Notes under the pieces: generated by a model
Told to the model about the DNA's origin: nothing
The model's database searches: none
The model's input: the letters and a program-made list of their open reading frames with translations, nothing else
In this document: positions 1 to 8,244 of the stretch, piece by piece
How the letters are laid out: the number at the start of each line of letters is the position of its first letter
Position numbering within the stretch: position 1 is the stretch's first letter
Position numbers and translations under genes: made by a program
Assembly (NCBI RefSeq): GCF_900291975.1
Contig: NZ_OMPN01000001.1
Span: 372,001-436,000, forward strand
Length of the DNA stretch: 64,000 bases
Origin: Agathobaculum massiliense
GTDB lineage: Bacteria > Bacillota > Clostridia > Oscillospirales > Butyricicoccaceae
Direction: 5' to 3'

Positions 1-1
1 G

Positions 2-3000
2 ATTGACGACCCGATGGTGCAGGACGCATTCGACCGGTATCTCAGGGCGCGCGTCGAGGTCTACGGCGAGGAGAAGGCAGCAAAGCGTCCGGTCACCCTG
101 ATGGACATTGCCACCGCAGGCGCAAAGGTACTCAAAAAGCGCGGCTACCTCAAGAATCTCGATGAGTCAGAGGAGATCAACGCCTGCTCGATCAAGGTCA
201 AGGCGCTGGTGGACGGCCGCTATGAGGACTGGCTGCTGATGTTCAAAAACGAGACCCACAACCACCCGACCGAGATCGAGCCGTTCGGCGGCGCGGCGAC
301 CTGCCTCGGCGGCGCGATCCGCGACCCGCTCTCCGGCCGTTCCTATGTTTATCAGGCCATGCGCGTGACCGGCGCGGGCGACCCGACGGTGCCGCTCTCC
401 GAAACACTCGAGCACAAGCTGCCGCAGCGCAAACTGTGCCAAACCGCGGCGGCGGGCTATTCGTCCTACGGCAACCAGATCGGCCTGGCTACCGGCCTGG
501 TGCATGAGATCTATCACCCGGGTTATGTAGCCAAGCGTATGGAGATCGGCGCGGTTGTCGGCGCGGCCCCGCTGGAAAACGTCATCCGCGAGGTACCCGA
601 GGCCGGCGATATCGTCATCCTGCTCGGCGGCAAGACCGGCCGAGACGGCTGCGGTGGCGCCACCGGCTCCTCCAAAAAGCACACCGAGGAATCGCTTGAA
701 ACCTGCGGCGCGGAGGTGCAGAAAGGCAACCCGCCGGAAGAGCGCAAGATCCAGCGCCTGTTCCGAAACGGCGAGGTCACCCGCATGATCCGCCGCTGCA
801 ACGACTTCGGCGCGGGCGGCGTGTCTGTCGCGATCGGCGAACTGGCGGACGGGCTGGACATCAATCTGGATGCTGTACCCAAGAAATATGACGGGCTGGA
901 CGGTACCGAGCTGGCGATTTCCGAATCGCAGGAGCGTATGGCGGTCGTCGTGCGTGCGAAAGACGCGGATGCGTTCATCGCCGCCGCCGCAAGGGAAAAC
1001 ATCGAAGCGGTCGCCGTGGCGACGGTCACAGACAAAAACCGCCTGTGCATGACTTGGAACGGAAACACCATTGTCGATATTTCCCGCGGCTTCCTAAACA
1101 CCAACGGCTGCGCCAAGCATGTGACCGCCGAGGTCGCCGCCCTGCCTGTGCCGTCCATCGCGTGTGTACCGGAGGGCCAGACCGAAAAGGAAAAGCTGTT
1201 AAACCACGCTTCCACTCTCGGTATCTGCCTGGAACGCGGCCTTGTCGAGCGGTTTGACGGTTCGATCGGCGCAAACTCGGTGTTCATGCCGTTTGGCGGC
1301 AAGTACCAGCTCACCCCGGCGCAGGTCATGGCCGCGACCATGCCCGCGCTCTCCGGCCAGTGCGAAACTGCCTCCGTGATGGCGTTCGGCTTCGACCCCT
1401 ACTACACCGAGCGCAACCCTTTCCTCGGCGCGTCGGCGGCGGTGATCGAGTCGGTCGCCAAGCTGGTGGCGGCGGGCTGTGACTTTGAGACCGCCTACCT
1501 CACTTTCCAAGAATATTTTGAGCGGCTGGGCAAGGATCCCAAGCGCTTCGGCAAGCCGCTTTCCGCGCTGCTCGGCGCATACAACGCGCAGGAGGAGCTG
1601 TGCCTCGGTGCAATCGGTGGCAAGGACTCCATGAGCGGTTCGTTCGACGATATGGACGTGCCGCCGACGCTGGTTTCCTTTGCGATCGCCCCGCAGGACG
1701 CGTCCCGCCTGATCTCGCCCGAATTCAAGGCTGCGGGCCACCCCGTCTACTTCTTTGACGCGCCGTATTTCCAGGACGGCTCGCCCGATTACCAGACCAT
1801 GAAGCACGTCTGGAACGAGGTCGCGAACCTTATCGCCGCCGGCAAGGCGGTATCCGCATGGGCTCTGTCCGTGGGCGGCATCGCCGAGGGCGTGGGCAAG
1901 ATGGCGCTCGGCAACCAGATCGGCTTTGCGTTTGATGAGTCATTCCCCACCGAAGCGCTGTATCTCAAGAACTTCGGCGGCATCCTGATCGAAGCGGCGG
2001 AGGATCTACCCGCTTACTGGCTGGTCGGCCGCACGACGGACGACGGCGCGGTCACAGTCGCGGGCGAACGCGTGCCGCTGGACGAGTTGACCGCGGCGTT
2101 CGAGAGCCGCCTGGAGAGCGTGTTCCCGACCCGCGCGGACGCGGCGGACGAGCATCTGGCCAAGGTATCCTGGACCGAGCGCAGCTGCAAGGCCCCGACA
2201 GTCAAAACCGCCAAGCCCCTTGCCGTTATTCCGGTGTTCCCCGGCACGAACTGCGAATATGACACCGCGCGCGCGGTTGAAAACGCGGGCGGCGCGGCCG
2301 AGATCGTTGTGGTGCGCAACTTCTCTGCGGATGCGTTGCACCAGTCCGCCGAGCAGCTTGAGCAGGCTGTCCGCCGCGCGCAGATGGTCATTCTTCCGGG
2401 CGGCTTCTCCGGCGGCGACGAGCCGGACGGCTCGGGTAAGTTTATCGCCTCGTTCCTGCGCAACCCCGCTATCAAGGATAGCATCCACGAGCTGTTGCAA
2501 AAGCGCGACGGCCTGATGCTCGGCATCTGCAACGGCTTCCAAGCGCTCATTAAGCTCGGCCTTGTCCCCTACGGCGAGATCCGCGACGAAATGACCGGCG
2601 ACGACCCGACGCTGACCTTCAACCTGATCGGCCGCCACCAAAGCTGCTATGTCACCACGCGCGTGGCCTCGGTCAAGAGCCCGTGGCTGTCTGCCTGCGC
2701 GGTGGGCGACCTGCATTCGATCGCGGTGTCGCACGGTGAGGGCCGCTTTGTTGCCCCGCAGCATGTGATTGACAGCCTTGCGCAGAACGGGCAGATCGCG
2801 TTCCAGTACACCGACCTGACGGGCGAGCCTTCCATGGACATCGCTTGGAACCCGAACGGCTCGCTATGCGCGATCGAGGGCATCACCAGTCCGGACGGCC
2901 GCGTGCTCGGCAAGATGGGCCACACCGAGCGTTACAGCCCGTTCGTCGGCAGAAATATCTACGGCGAAAAGTACCAGCCGATCTTTGCGGGCGGCGTGCA

Positions 3001-3013
3001 ATACTTCAAGTGA
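2..3013 (+). CDS. purL: Phosphoribosylformylglycinamidine synthase, 5' end outside window
   Basis: FGAM synthase turns FGAR, glutamine and ATP into FGAM in de novo purine synthesis. The frame is open from base 2, so about 1003 residues are visible and the N-terminus lies outside the window. The visible part holds the tandem AIRS-like synthase halves (for example FKNETHNHPTEIEPFGGAA near residue 80) and a C-terminal class I glutaminase domain with VFPGTNCEYD, the nucleophile loop GICNGFQALIKLG and a late HSIAVSHGEGRF segment. Synthetase and glutaminase in one chain is the arrangement of the clostridial and proteobacterial families; the overall style fits the clostridial one. An intrinsic terminator follows 12 bp after the stop. 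Confidence 0.95.
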   Translation: MDDPMVQDAFDRYLRARVEVYGEEKAAKRPVTLMDIATAGAKVLKKRGYLKNLDESEEINACSIKVKALVDGRYEDWLLMFKNETHNHPTEIEPFGGAATCLGGAIRDPLSGRSYVYQAMRVTGAGDPTVPLSETLEHKLPQRKLCQTAAAGYSSYGNQIGLATGLVHEIYHPGYVAKRMEIGAVVGAAPLENVIREVPEAGDIVILLGGKTGRDGCGGATGSSKKHTEESLETCGAEVQKGNPPEERKIQRLFRNGEVTRMIRRCNDFGAGGVSVAIGELADGLDINLDAVPKKYDGLDGTELAISESQERMAVVVRAKDADAFIAAAARENIEAVAVATVTDKNRLCMTWNGNTIVDISRGFLNTNGCAKHVTAEVAALPVPSIACVPEGQTEKEKLLNHASTLGICLERGLVERFDGSIGANSVFMPFGGKYQLTPAQVMAATMPALSGQCETASVMAFGFDPYYTERNPFLGASAAVIESVAKLVAAGCDFETAYLTFQEYFERLGKDPKRFGKPLSALLGAYNAQEELCLGAIGGKDSMSGSFDDMDVPPTLVSFAIAPQDASRLISPEFKAAGHPVYFFDAPYFQDGSPDYQTMKHVWNEVANLIAAGKAVSAWALSVGGIAEGVGKMALGNQIGFAFDESFPTEALYLKNFGGILIEAAEDLPAYWLVGRTTDDGAVTVAGERVPLDELTAAFESRLESVFPTRADAADEHLAKVSWTERSCKAPTVKTAKPLAVIPVFPGTNCEYDTARAVENAGGAAEIVVVRNFSADALHQSAEQLEQAVRRAQMVILPGGFSGGDEPDGSGKFIASFLRNPAIKDSIHELLQKRDGLMLGICNGFQALIKLGLVPYGEIRDEMTGDDPTLTFNLIGRHQSCYVTTRVASVKSPWLSACAVGDLHSIAVSHGEGRFVAPQHVIDSLAQNGQIAFQYTDLTGEPSMDIAWNPNGSLCAIEGITSPDGRVLGKMGHTERYSPFVGRNIYGEKYQPIFAGGVQYFK

Positions 3014-3024
3014 TAGCAACCGGA

Positions 3025-3048
3025 AAAGCGCCCCGCAAGGGGCGCTTT
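3025..3048 (+). terminator. Intrinsic terminator after purL
   Basis: A perfect 10-bp stem, AAAGCGCCCC with GGGGCGCTTT, has a GCAA tetraloop. It lies between the purL stop and the next ribosome binding site (AAAAGGAGCG). Confidence 0.8.
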
Positions 3049-3070
3049 ATTCCCAAAAGGAGCGTTTTCC

Positions 3071-3478
3071 ATGACCCCCTATGAACACAAGGTCCAATAT
3101 TACGAGACGGACGGTATGGGTATCGTCCATCACTCCAACTATATCCGCTGGTTCGAGGAAGCCCGCGTCGACCTGCTCGAACAGCTCGGTTACGGATACG
3201 ACCGCATCGAGGCCGAGGGCTTCGGCAGTCCGGTGCTCGAGGTCTGCTGCAAATACAAAACCATGGCGCATTTCGGAGATATGGTGTCAATCTCCGCGCA
3301 TATCATCGAATACAACGGCGTCCGTATGGCGCTGCGGTATGAGGTGCGCGACGCGCAGACCGGCGAGTTGCGCTGCGAGGGAGAAAGCCGGCACTGCTTT
3401 ATGGGGCGCGAGGGGCGTCCCGTCTCGCTGAAGCGAAGCTGGCCCGCGCTCGACCGGGTATTTGCCGCACAGTTATAA
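3071..3478 (+). CDS. Acyl-CoA thioesterase, YbgC/FadM-like hotdog fold
   Basis: This 135-residue protein is a single 4HBT hotdog domain. The family signature is clear near the N-terminus: YYETDGMGIVHHSNYIRWFE, with the catalytic aspartate at residue 14 and the conserved HxxYxxxFE segment. Such cytosolic enzymes hydrolyse acyl-CoA or acyl-ACP thioesters; the substrate cannot be told from sequence. The start has a good ribosome binding site (AAAAGGAGCG). The gene is flanked by terminators on both sides, so it is probably monocistronic. Confidence 0.85.
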   Translation: MTPYEHKVQYYETDGMGIVHHSNYIRWFEEARVDLLEQLGYGYDRIEAEGFGSPVLEVCCKYKTMAHFGDMVSISAHIIEYNGVRMALRYEVRDAQTGELRCEGESRHCFMGREGRPVSLKRSWPALDRVFAAQL

Positions 3479-3483
3479 GAAGC

Positions 3484-3517
3484 AAGCAGCCGCACCTACC
3501 GGTACGGCTGCTTTTCT
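3484..3517. terminator. Terminator between convergent thioesterase and merR genes
   Basis: The stem AAGCAGCCG / CGGCTGCTT encloses a loop that contains a short ACC/GGT pair. A T-rich tract follows on the plus strand and reaches the stop codon of the convergent merR gene, so it may act in both directions. Confidence 0.75.
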
Positions 3518-3518
3518 T

Positions 3519-4337
3519 TTATGCCCCCTTTTTGCGGACCGGATAGCACACCTCGGTCACCAGTTCATCCGGATTTTGCGTTTCGTTCGGGCCGACATGA
3601 TAGATCGAGAACGACAGCCCATCAAACACATATCCATTGTCCCGTACCCATGCCGCAACCGCGGCGTTCACCTCGCTGATCTTTTCGTAGCTTCCCGTGT
3701 AAACGGCGGAAGCCATGAAAACCGGCGGCACTGTCTTGAATTTGACATGCTCCGTATCCTGATACCTGCCCTTGACCGAATACTGTATCTCCACGTCCAC
3801 ATCGCGGTCCCGATATTCCGTATCATGGTATATGCCCACCGCGCAGCACGGGCCGTCCGGCTGCAGCCCCAGCGCGGCGGTTTCTTTCATCAGCGTATGC
3901 CACAGCCGTCCCTCATAGCTGTACGCCGGCAGGATATCCCGCACGCTCGCGACATATCTTGCGGGCAAGGTTTTACACGTCACTTCGTATTTCATATTGC
4001 ATTCATCCTTTCCCAATCGATGCAGCGCGCTTTCCAGCCGTAGAAGCTGGCTGTTTGCCCGCTCCCGTTCCTCAAGCAGCTCTTTTCTCCGCTGGCGGAG
4101 CGCGCGCTCCAGCGTCCGCTCCCCACCCCGTATGATTTCTCCGATCAGAGCCACACCAAACCCTATATCGCGCAGCGCCGCGATTCGCGCCGCTTCCACA
4201 AGCTGGCACTCCTCATAGTAGCGGTATCCGGATGTTTCATCGATATACGCGGGACAGAGCAGGCCGTTCTCATCATAATACCGCAGCATGCGAATACTGA
4301 TGCGGGAAAGGCCGGAAAACTCGCCGATCTTTAGCAT
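3519..4337 (-). CDS. MerR family regulator with GyrI-like effector domain
   Basis: This 272-residue transcription regulator begins with the MerR winged helix (LKIGEFSGLSRISIRMLRYY), followed by a coiled-coil dimerisation helix near residues 75-105. The C-terminal half resembles the GyrI/AraC effector-binding fold that binds drugs or peptides in BmrR-type activators. The start at 4337 was chosen because AAAGGAGAA lies just upstream; an upstream in-frame extension lacks both an RBS and family similarity. The gene's own promoter has the overlong 19-bp spacer typical of MerR targets, so autoregulation is likely. The inducer is unknown. Confidence 0.85.
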   Translation of the reverse strand: MLKIGEFSGLSRISIRMLRYYDENGLLCPAYIDETSGYRYYEECQLVEAARIAALRDIGFGVALIGEIIRGGERTLERALRQRRKELLEERERANSQLLRLESALHRLGKDECNMKYEVTCKTLPARYVASVRDILPAYSYEGRLWHTLMKETAALGLQPDGPCCAVGIYHDTEYRDRDVDVEIQYSVKGRYQDTEHVKFKTVPPVFMASAVYTGSYEKISEVNAAVAAWVRDNGYVFDGLSFSIYHVGPNETQNPDELVTEVCYPVRKKGA

Positions 4338-4386
4338 GGTTATTCTCCTTTCACAGATATCCGTGTCTTTTCTTGAGCTCACGGCC

Positions 4387-4417
4387 AGTATAGCCCCTTA
4401 CACCGTGTCAGAGTCAA
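4387..4417 (-). promoter_or_regulatory. MerR-type promoter with 19-bp spacer and operator
   Basis: On the minus strand TTGACT (4412-4417) and TATACT (4387-4392) are separated by 19 bp instead of 17. The spacer carries an imperfect dyad, CTCTGACAC / GTGTAAGGG. MerR regulators bind such elongated spacers and untwist them to activate. The site sits directly upstream of the merR gene, indicating autoregulation. Confidence 0.75.
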
Positions 4418-4434
4418 GCCCTTGAACAAAAAAA

Positions 4435-4460
4435 GATCCACCGGATTTTTCCGATGGATC
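4435..4460 (-). terminator. Terminator of the SLH-protein gene
   Basis: On the minus strand an 11-bp stem with one mismatch closes an AAAA loop and is followed by a run of seven T, immediately downstream of the SLH gene stop. Confidence 0.8.
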
Positions 4461-4466
4461 TGTTGT

Positions 4467-5564
4467 TTACGGGCGGGTATAATAAATGACGGTCACTTCT
4501 CCGTTTACGATCGAAGGATAGCAGTAGTTATAAATGCTGCCCGTACTGACCGGCGATTTTATCTGATGATAGGGCTGCGACACATCAATTGCCACGCAGC
4601 TCGCAGCGACCGGATAAGCGGTAGTCCCCGCTGCCTCTCCGGCCTGATGATTCAGTACAAGCTGGCCGGCAGTATAAACACCCGTTCGATCGATCGGCTG
4701 GTTCTCCTCCAGCGTAATATACATCACGCCATTTTCCTGCCGCAGCTTGGAATAGCGCATCAGCTCGCCATAATGGACGGTCGGGTCATAATTCTCAATC
4801 ACCACGTCGCAGTAGCTCTGCGCGCCGATGCAGACGTTGACAATATCGCCGCGGGCTTGATAGGCTGCGCCGCCGCCCTGCTCGCGCAAATGGGTGGCGC
4901 GATACAGCATGACCGCCATCTCCGCGCGCGTGACGTTCATCTTGGGGTTCAGCCTGCCATCCGAGCCGCCGATCACCTTTGCAGCCACCAGCGCACTGAC
5001 GGAATCCGCTGCATACACGGCAACCTGGCCGGCATCCGAAAAGCCCGAGAGCGTTCCAGCACTCAGGTCGAGCTGGGTGCGGTCGATCGTGCGCTTGAGA
5101 AATACCATCGCGTCCTCGCGCGTCATGGGCCGGCTGGGCAGGAAGCGGTTATCCGCTGTCCCGTTCGCCACGCCAAAGGCCTTGGCCGCTGTCACCGCCT
5201 TGCTGTAATAGGCATCCTGCGGCACATCGGCAAAGCTTCCCTGAGGCGCGATCGCACCGCTGTCCAACGCCTCGCTCATGCCGTACGCCCGATCCAGCAT
5301 AACGATGAAATCCGCGCGTGTGATAGAGTTGCCCGGATAGAACAGATGGTTCCCGCCGCCCTTGACAACGCCGTTCATTGCCAGCGTATCGATTTCGCGG
5401 TGAGCCCATGCGTAGCCCTCTGCAACATCATAAAAATAAACCGAGTGATCGGGCAAATACGCATAGGTCTTTGTGTTGTCCGTCGCGAGCGCCGCAGTCA
5501 GCACGCTCACCGCAACGACGGCAACAAGCAGCAGCAACGCTGCCAGCTTACGCGTTCTTGTCAT
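4467..5564 (-). CDS. Secreted protein with three S-layer homology domains
   Basis: This 365-residue protein starts with a signal peptide (MTRTRKLAALLLLVAVVAVS, cleavage likely near the ALA motif). Three SLH domains follow, roughly residues 45-85, 105-145 and 160-205, with signatures such as NSITRADFIVMLDRA, RPMTREDAMVFLKRT and MNVTRAEMAVMLYRA. SLH triplets bind secondary wall polymers and anchor exported proteins to the cell wall. The last 150 residues are unlike anything I recognise and may carry the specific function. The start at 5564 has the RBS AAGGAGAAG. The promoter -35 overlaps an operator-like inverted repeat that also occurs at 19094-19110. Confidence 0.85.
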   Translation of the reverse strand: MTRTRKLAALLLLVAVVAVSVLTAALATDNTKTYAYLPDHSVYFYDVAEGYAWAHREIDTLAMNGVVKGGGNHLFYPGNSITRADFIVMLDRAYGMSEALDSGAIAPQGSFADVPQDAYYSKAVTAAKAFGVANGTADNRFLPSRPMTREDAMVFLKRTIDRTQLDLSAGTLSGFSDAGQVAVYAADSVSALVAAKVIGGSDGRLNPKMNVTRAEMAVMLYRATHLREQGGGAAYQARGDIVNVCIGAQSYCDVVIENYDPTVHYGELMRYSKLRQENGVMYITLEENQPIDRTGVYTAGQLVLNHQAGEAAGTTAYPVAASCVAIDVSQPYHQIKSPVSTGSIYNYCYPSIVNGEVTVIYYTRP

Positions 5565-5631
5565 AATCTTCTCCTTGCTGTAAGGTTGAAAACATGGGTT
5601 GTATTCACCACCCATGCAAACTTACTGCAAG

Positions 5632-5665
5632 ATTATAACACATTGCTCCCCACTTGACAAGTTAT
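5632..5665 (-). promoter_or_regulatory. Promoter of the SLH gene with overlapping operator-like dyad
   Basis: On the minus strand -35 TTGTCA (5655-5660) and -10 TATAAT (5632-5637) are 17 bp apart, with TG just before the -10. The -35 lies within the plus-strand sequence ACTTGACAAGTTAT (5652-5665), identical over 14 bp to the dyad at 19094-19110. An adjoining 14-bp palindrome, CAAGTTATAACTTG, spans 5658-5671. Confidence 0.7.
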
Positions 5666-5707
5666 AACTTGACTAAAAATGTCACATCTGCCTTTGTTAC
5701 CAGCTTT

Positions 5708-6619
5708 TCACGCACCATTTCCCGCTATTTTCCCTGCATTTTCCCCAGATGGACGACATTTTACAGTCAGCCAGGCCGCCGCGGCAAGGAGCAGCGGCAC
5801 TCCGCCCACCAGTCCAGCCACCGTGGGGCCCAGCAGGCGACTTCCAGCCTCGGCCGAGGGCAGGAACATCATCGGCGCCGAAATCATTGCATTCAATCCG
5901 CCATGCGCCAGTGCGGCGGGCCAAATGCTGCCGCAGCGTTCTGTCAGCGCATGCAGCAGCGTGCCGACAGCCGTACAGAACACACACATCATGACGACCC
6001 CCATCCACGGAAATCCCGCATAATCCAGACCATAATTGTGGCCGCGCACCGTCATCGGCGCATGCCACACGCCCCAGATAACCCCGCCGAGCAGGCAGGC
6101 CGGCACTGGAGCCAGGCGGCGCCGCAGCGCTGGATAGAGCAGCCCGCGCCAGCCAAGCTCTTCTCCCGCGCCGGCGGCCACGTTGAGAAACGGCCCCATA
6201 AAAACCGCCACCGCGATCTGCAGTGCTGCCATGCCGCGAATCTGGCCATTCGAATAAGCCTGCGCCGCCGCACCGCTAAACGCGCGCATATATCCCATTG
6301 AGGGATCAAACTGGCTGCGGAACAAGCCAAAATACAAAATGCCTCCCAGCAGCACCGCCAGCGCGGGCGCGAACCAGGCCGTCAGATACCAGCGCCCGTT
6401 CCCTTGAAAGCGCGGGTGCAGCGGCAGGTCCAGTCCTCCCTCTCTTCGGGTTACTATCCATACCGCCAGCACGCCTGCGGATGGGCCGAACATTCCCAGC
6501 CCTGCCGCAGCCAGCTCCGCAACAGGCGTCCCCATCACAACCGGTCCGCTGATGCCAATGCTCCAAAACGTCCATGTCAGCCCGAAGGTCGTGACCAAGT
6601 AAATCAGGATGCGTTTCAT
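5708..6619 (-). CDS. CPBP family intramembrane metalloprotease (CAAX protease-like)
   Basis: This 303-residue membrane protein has about eight hydrophobic segments. It carries both family motifs: EELGWRG near residue 157, whose paired glutamates are catalytic or metal-binding, and GVWHAPM near residue 183; a third conserved histidine lies in LAHGGLNA. CPBP proteins cleave peptides in the membrane and often serve bacteriocin production or immunity. The ATG at 6619 overlaps the stop of the upstream sdpI-like gene (ATGA), so it is the third gene of the sdpR-sdpI operon. A role in self-protection from a peptide toxin is inference from this context; no toxin gene is visible. Confidence 0.85.
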   Translation of the reverse strand: MKRILIYLVTTFGLTWTFWSIGISGPVVMGTPVAELAAAGLGMFGPSAGVLAVWIVTRREGGLDLPLHPRFQGNGRWYLTAWFAPALAVLLGGILYFGLFRSQFDPSMGYMRAFSGAAAQAYSNGQIRGMAALQIAVAVFMGPFLNVAAGAGEELGWRGLLYPALRRRLAPVPACLLGGVIWGVWHAPMTVRGHNYGLDYAGFPWMGVVMMCVFCTAVGTLLHALTERCGSIWPAALAHGGLNAMISAPMMFLPSAEAGSRLLGPTVAGLVGGVPLLLAAAAWLTVKCRPSGENAGKIAGNGA

Positions 6620-7272
6620 GCCCGCCCCCTTTGCTCCGCGCGGAACCACAGGTAGCTCAGCACGGTCGGCACCAACGCCGCCAGCAGCAGCGGCCCGAAC
6701 AGCAGCGCGATCCGCGCCGTATTATTGGGTATAAACGCGCCCAGCAGACCGACCACGCCTGCCGCGAAAAACATGCGGCCGCCAATGCGGTGTGTGCGTG
6801 TCCATACCGCTTCACTGGACAATGTCCACGGATTTTTGATGCCGCAGTACCAATTCATGCGGATTTTGGGCATCATATTCCCCACATACACCATGACCAA
6901 GCTGACCACCAAACATACCGCCATCGCCACATTGACCGTACCCGGGCGCAGTCCCTCAACCACACAGATGCCGTTCATGATAATCAGGAACAGCATCATC
7001 ATGAGCTGGAAGCCGATATAGGACCCGAAAAACTTATTATAATTGCGTCTCTTCGGGTCGAGCGCCGGCATACCATAGAACAGCGCCGCCAGCAACGGCG
7101 ACAGGCCCGCAACCAGCCACAGGTGCCACTTCGGCTCATAGCCCACCTCGCCGCCGAAATCCCAGCTCATTGGGATCCGCGCCGGTAGCCTGCTGTATAC
7201 CGCCGCGGCCAGTACCAGCGGCACCAGCGCCAATATCCAGACAAAAATTTGGGCTTTACCGATTTTTTTCAT
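6616..7272 (-). CDS. sdpI: SdpI family immunity-like membrane protein
   Basis: This 218-residue membrane protein has about six transmembrane segments and the SdpI/DUF1648 layout: an N-terminal DUF1648-like segment (LPARIPMSWDFGGEVGYE) and a C-terminal SdpI domain (KIRMNWYCGIKNPWTLSSE). In Bacillus, SdpI protects against the SDP cannibalism toxin and sequesters the repressor SdpR at the membrane. The ATG at 7272 was preferred over an upstream GTG because AAGGTGG is correctly spaced from it. It overlaps the end of sdpR by 17 bp and the start of the CPBP gene by 4 bp. No sdpABC toxin genes are in the window, so the true ligand is unknown. Confidence 0.85.
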   Translation of the reverse strand: MKKIGKAQIFVWILALVPLVLAAAVYSRLPARIPMSWDFGGEVGYEPKWHLWLVAGLSPLLAALFYGMPALDPKRRNYNKFFGSYIGFQLMMMLFLIIMNGICVVEGLRPGTVNVAMAVCLVVSLVMVYVGNMMPKIRMNWYCGIKNPWTLSSEAVWTRTHRIGGRMFFAAGVVGLLGAFIPNNTARIALLFGPLLLAALVPTVLSYLWFRAEQRGRA

Positions 7273-7540
7273 GCTTATCTCCACCTTTCAATGCCGTGAC
7301 CCATTCCAGGATCTCGTCGACCACAGACATGTTGAGTTCATAGTAGATGTACTTTCCCTGCTTATCGTCCAGCACCAGCCCCGCGTCACGCAGAATCGAC
7401 AAATGGTGCGAAACCGTCGCTCCGGAAACCTGAAAATGGGCCGCGATATCACCCGCCGCCATCGGACCCGCGCGCAGCAGCGCGAGGATATCCCGCCGGA
7501 TCGGGTCGCTGAGCGCCTTAAAGCTTTTTTGGAACCCCAT
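7256..7540 (-). CDS. sdpR: ArsR/SdpR family autorepressor
   Basis: This 94-residue winged-helix repressor matches the SdpR type: KALSDPIRRDILALLRAGPM, then the recognition helix region VSGATVSHHLSILRDAGLV and the beta-wing KQGKYIYYELN. It has none of the metal-binding cysteines of ArsR sensors, which fits SdpR. It is the first gene of the operon with sdpI and the CPBP protease. The perfect 24-bp palindrome at 7581-7604, at the transcription start, is the likely operator. The start at 7540 follows AGAGGTG. Confidence 0.9.
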   Translation of the reverse strand: MGFQKSFKALSDPIRRDILALLRAGPMAAGDIAAHFQVSGATVSHHLSILRDAGLVLDDKQGKYIYYELNMSVVDEILEWVTALKGGDKHEKNR

Positions 7541-7580
7541 TCCCGCACACCTCTTTCCGGCGCATAGCCGCGCCTGCATT

Positions 7581-7604
7581 TTATTTAGATAATTATCTAA
7601 ATAA
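7581..7604. promoter_or_regulatory. Perfect 24-bp palindrome, likely SdpR operator
   Basis: TTATTTAGATAA is followed directly by its exact reverse complement. It lies immediately downstream of the -10 of the sdpR promoter, where bound repressor would block initiation. The ATTTAGAT half resembles sites of SdpR-like ArsR repressors. Confidence 0.75.
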
Positions 7605-7633
7605 AAGATACTATCCCTTCTTCAAGATGTCAA
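7605..7633 (-). promoter_or_regulatory. Promoter of the sdpR-sdpI-CPBP operon
   Basis: On the minus strand -35 TTGACA (7628-7633) and -10 TATCTT (7605-7610) have a 17-bp spacer. The 24-bp palindrome abuts the -10. Confidence 0.7.
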
Positions 7634-7690
7634 GCATTATTTTGATATTTTTCTAAATGATTGTCCGCAAGGCTATTTCCCGGCAATCAT

Positions 7691-7713
7691 AACCACCGGC
7701 TTAGCCGGTGGTT
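7691..7713. repeat. Orphan 10-bp perfect hairpin
   Basis: AACCACCGGC / GCCGGTGGTT with a TTA loop stands between sdpR and rpsT without a T-tract on either side. Hairpins of this look are often left by IS200/IS605-type elements, but no transposase is present. It could also be an isolated palindromic repeat. Confidence 0.4.
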
Positions 7714-7727
7714 CTCGCTTACAATAA

Positions 7728-7757
7728 AAAATCCCAAGGCAAAAGCCTTGGGATTTT
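7728..7757 (-). terminator. rpsT terminator
   Basis: A perfect 13-bp stem, AAAATCCCAAGGC / GCCTTGGGATTTT, has a four-base loop. It lies just after the rpsT stop, with T-rich sequence on the minus strand. Confidence 0.85.
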
Positions 7758-7767
7758 GGAAGGCAGG

Positions 7768-8031
7768 TTACGCCATGCCGTTGAGCTTAACGGTCATCTT
7801 GCTCTTTTTGTTGGCCGCGTTGTTCTTATGCAGGAGGTGCTTGGCAGCCGCCTGATCAACCGCCTTGACAGCAGTCGTATAAGCAACAGTCGCTTCCGCC
7901 TTATCGCCAGCAGCAACGGCCGTATCGAACTTCTTCAGCGTGGTCTTGAGCGCGCTCTTCGCCATCTGGTTGTTCATCGCCTTGACAGCGTTCACCTTGA
8001 CGCGCTTCTTTGCAGACTTGATGTTGGGCAT
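7768..8031 (-). CDS. rpsT: 30S ribosomal protein S20
   Basis: This 87-residue, lysine- and alanine-rich helical protein has the S20 opening MPNIKSAKKRVKVN and the later segment KAVDQAAAKHLLHKNNAANK. S20 binds 16S rRNA early in small-subunit assembly. The start has a strong RBS (AAGGAGGT), a sigma-A promoter lies upstream and a terminator follows directly, so it is monocistronic. The neighbour gpr is divergent. Confidence 0.97.
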   Translation of the reverse strand: MPNIKSAKKRVKVNAVKAMNNQMAKSALKTTLKKFDTAVAAGDKAEATVAYTTAVKAVDQAAAKHLLHKNNAANKKSKMTVKLNGMA

Positions 8032-8072
8032 TCCGAAAACACCTCCTTTTTTCTCTATTCGTCAGTAGTTCT

Positions 8073-8101
8073 ATTCTACCATCAGTTTTTTCAAATTGCA
8101 A
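8073..8101 (-). promoter_or_regulatory. rpsT promoter
   Basis: On the minus strand -35 TTGCAA (8096-8101) and -10 TAGAAT (8073-8078) have a 17-bp spacer, upstream of rpsT. Confidence 0.65.
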
Positions 8102-8244
8102 GCATTTTTTCCTCTTTTTCGAATTTTAATTCTCCCACCCGCTTTCCCTCACTGACAGCGGCGCCCCGACGCCGCCCTTTCTTCCCGCGCGCCCTGTATA
8201 AAACCGGCCGCCTCTCGCAAACTACAAAAAAAGGAGGGAGCGAC

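Noticed and set aside
4422-5657. Open frame of 411 codons on the plus strand
   Set aside because: It is antisense to the SLH gene, has no RBS or recognisable domain, and its composition is that of a reverse-strand shadow in GC-rich DNA.
7691-7713. Hairpin as the end of an IS200/IS605 element
   Set aside because: No transposase or second end is visible nearby, so I list it only as an orphan hairpin.
7708-8244. Possible N-terminal extension of gpr
   Set aside because: The extension runs through rpsT on the other strand; the GPR family start and a strong RBS are at 8245.
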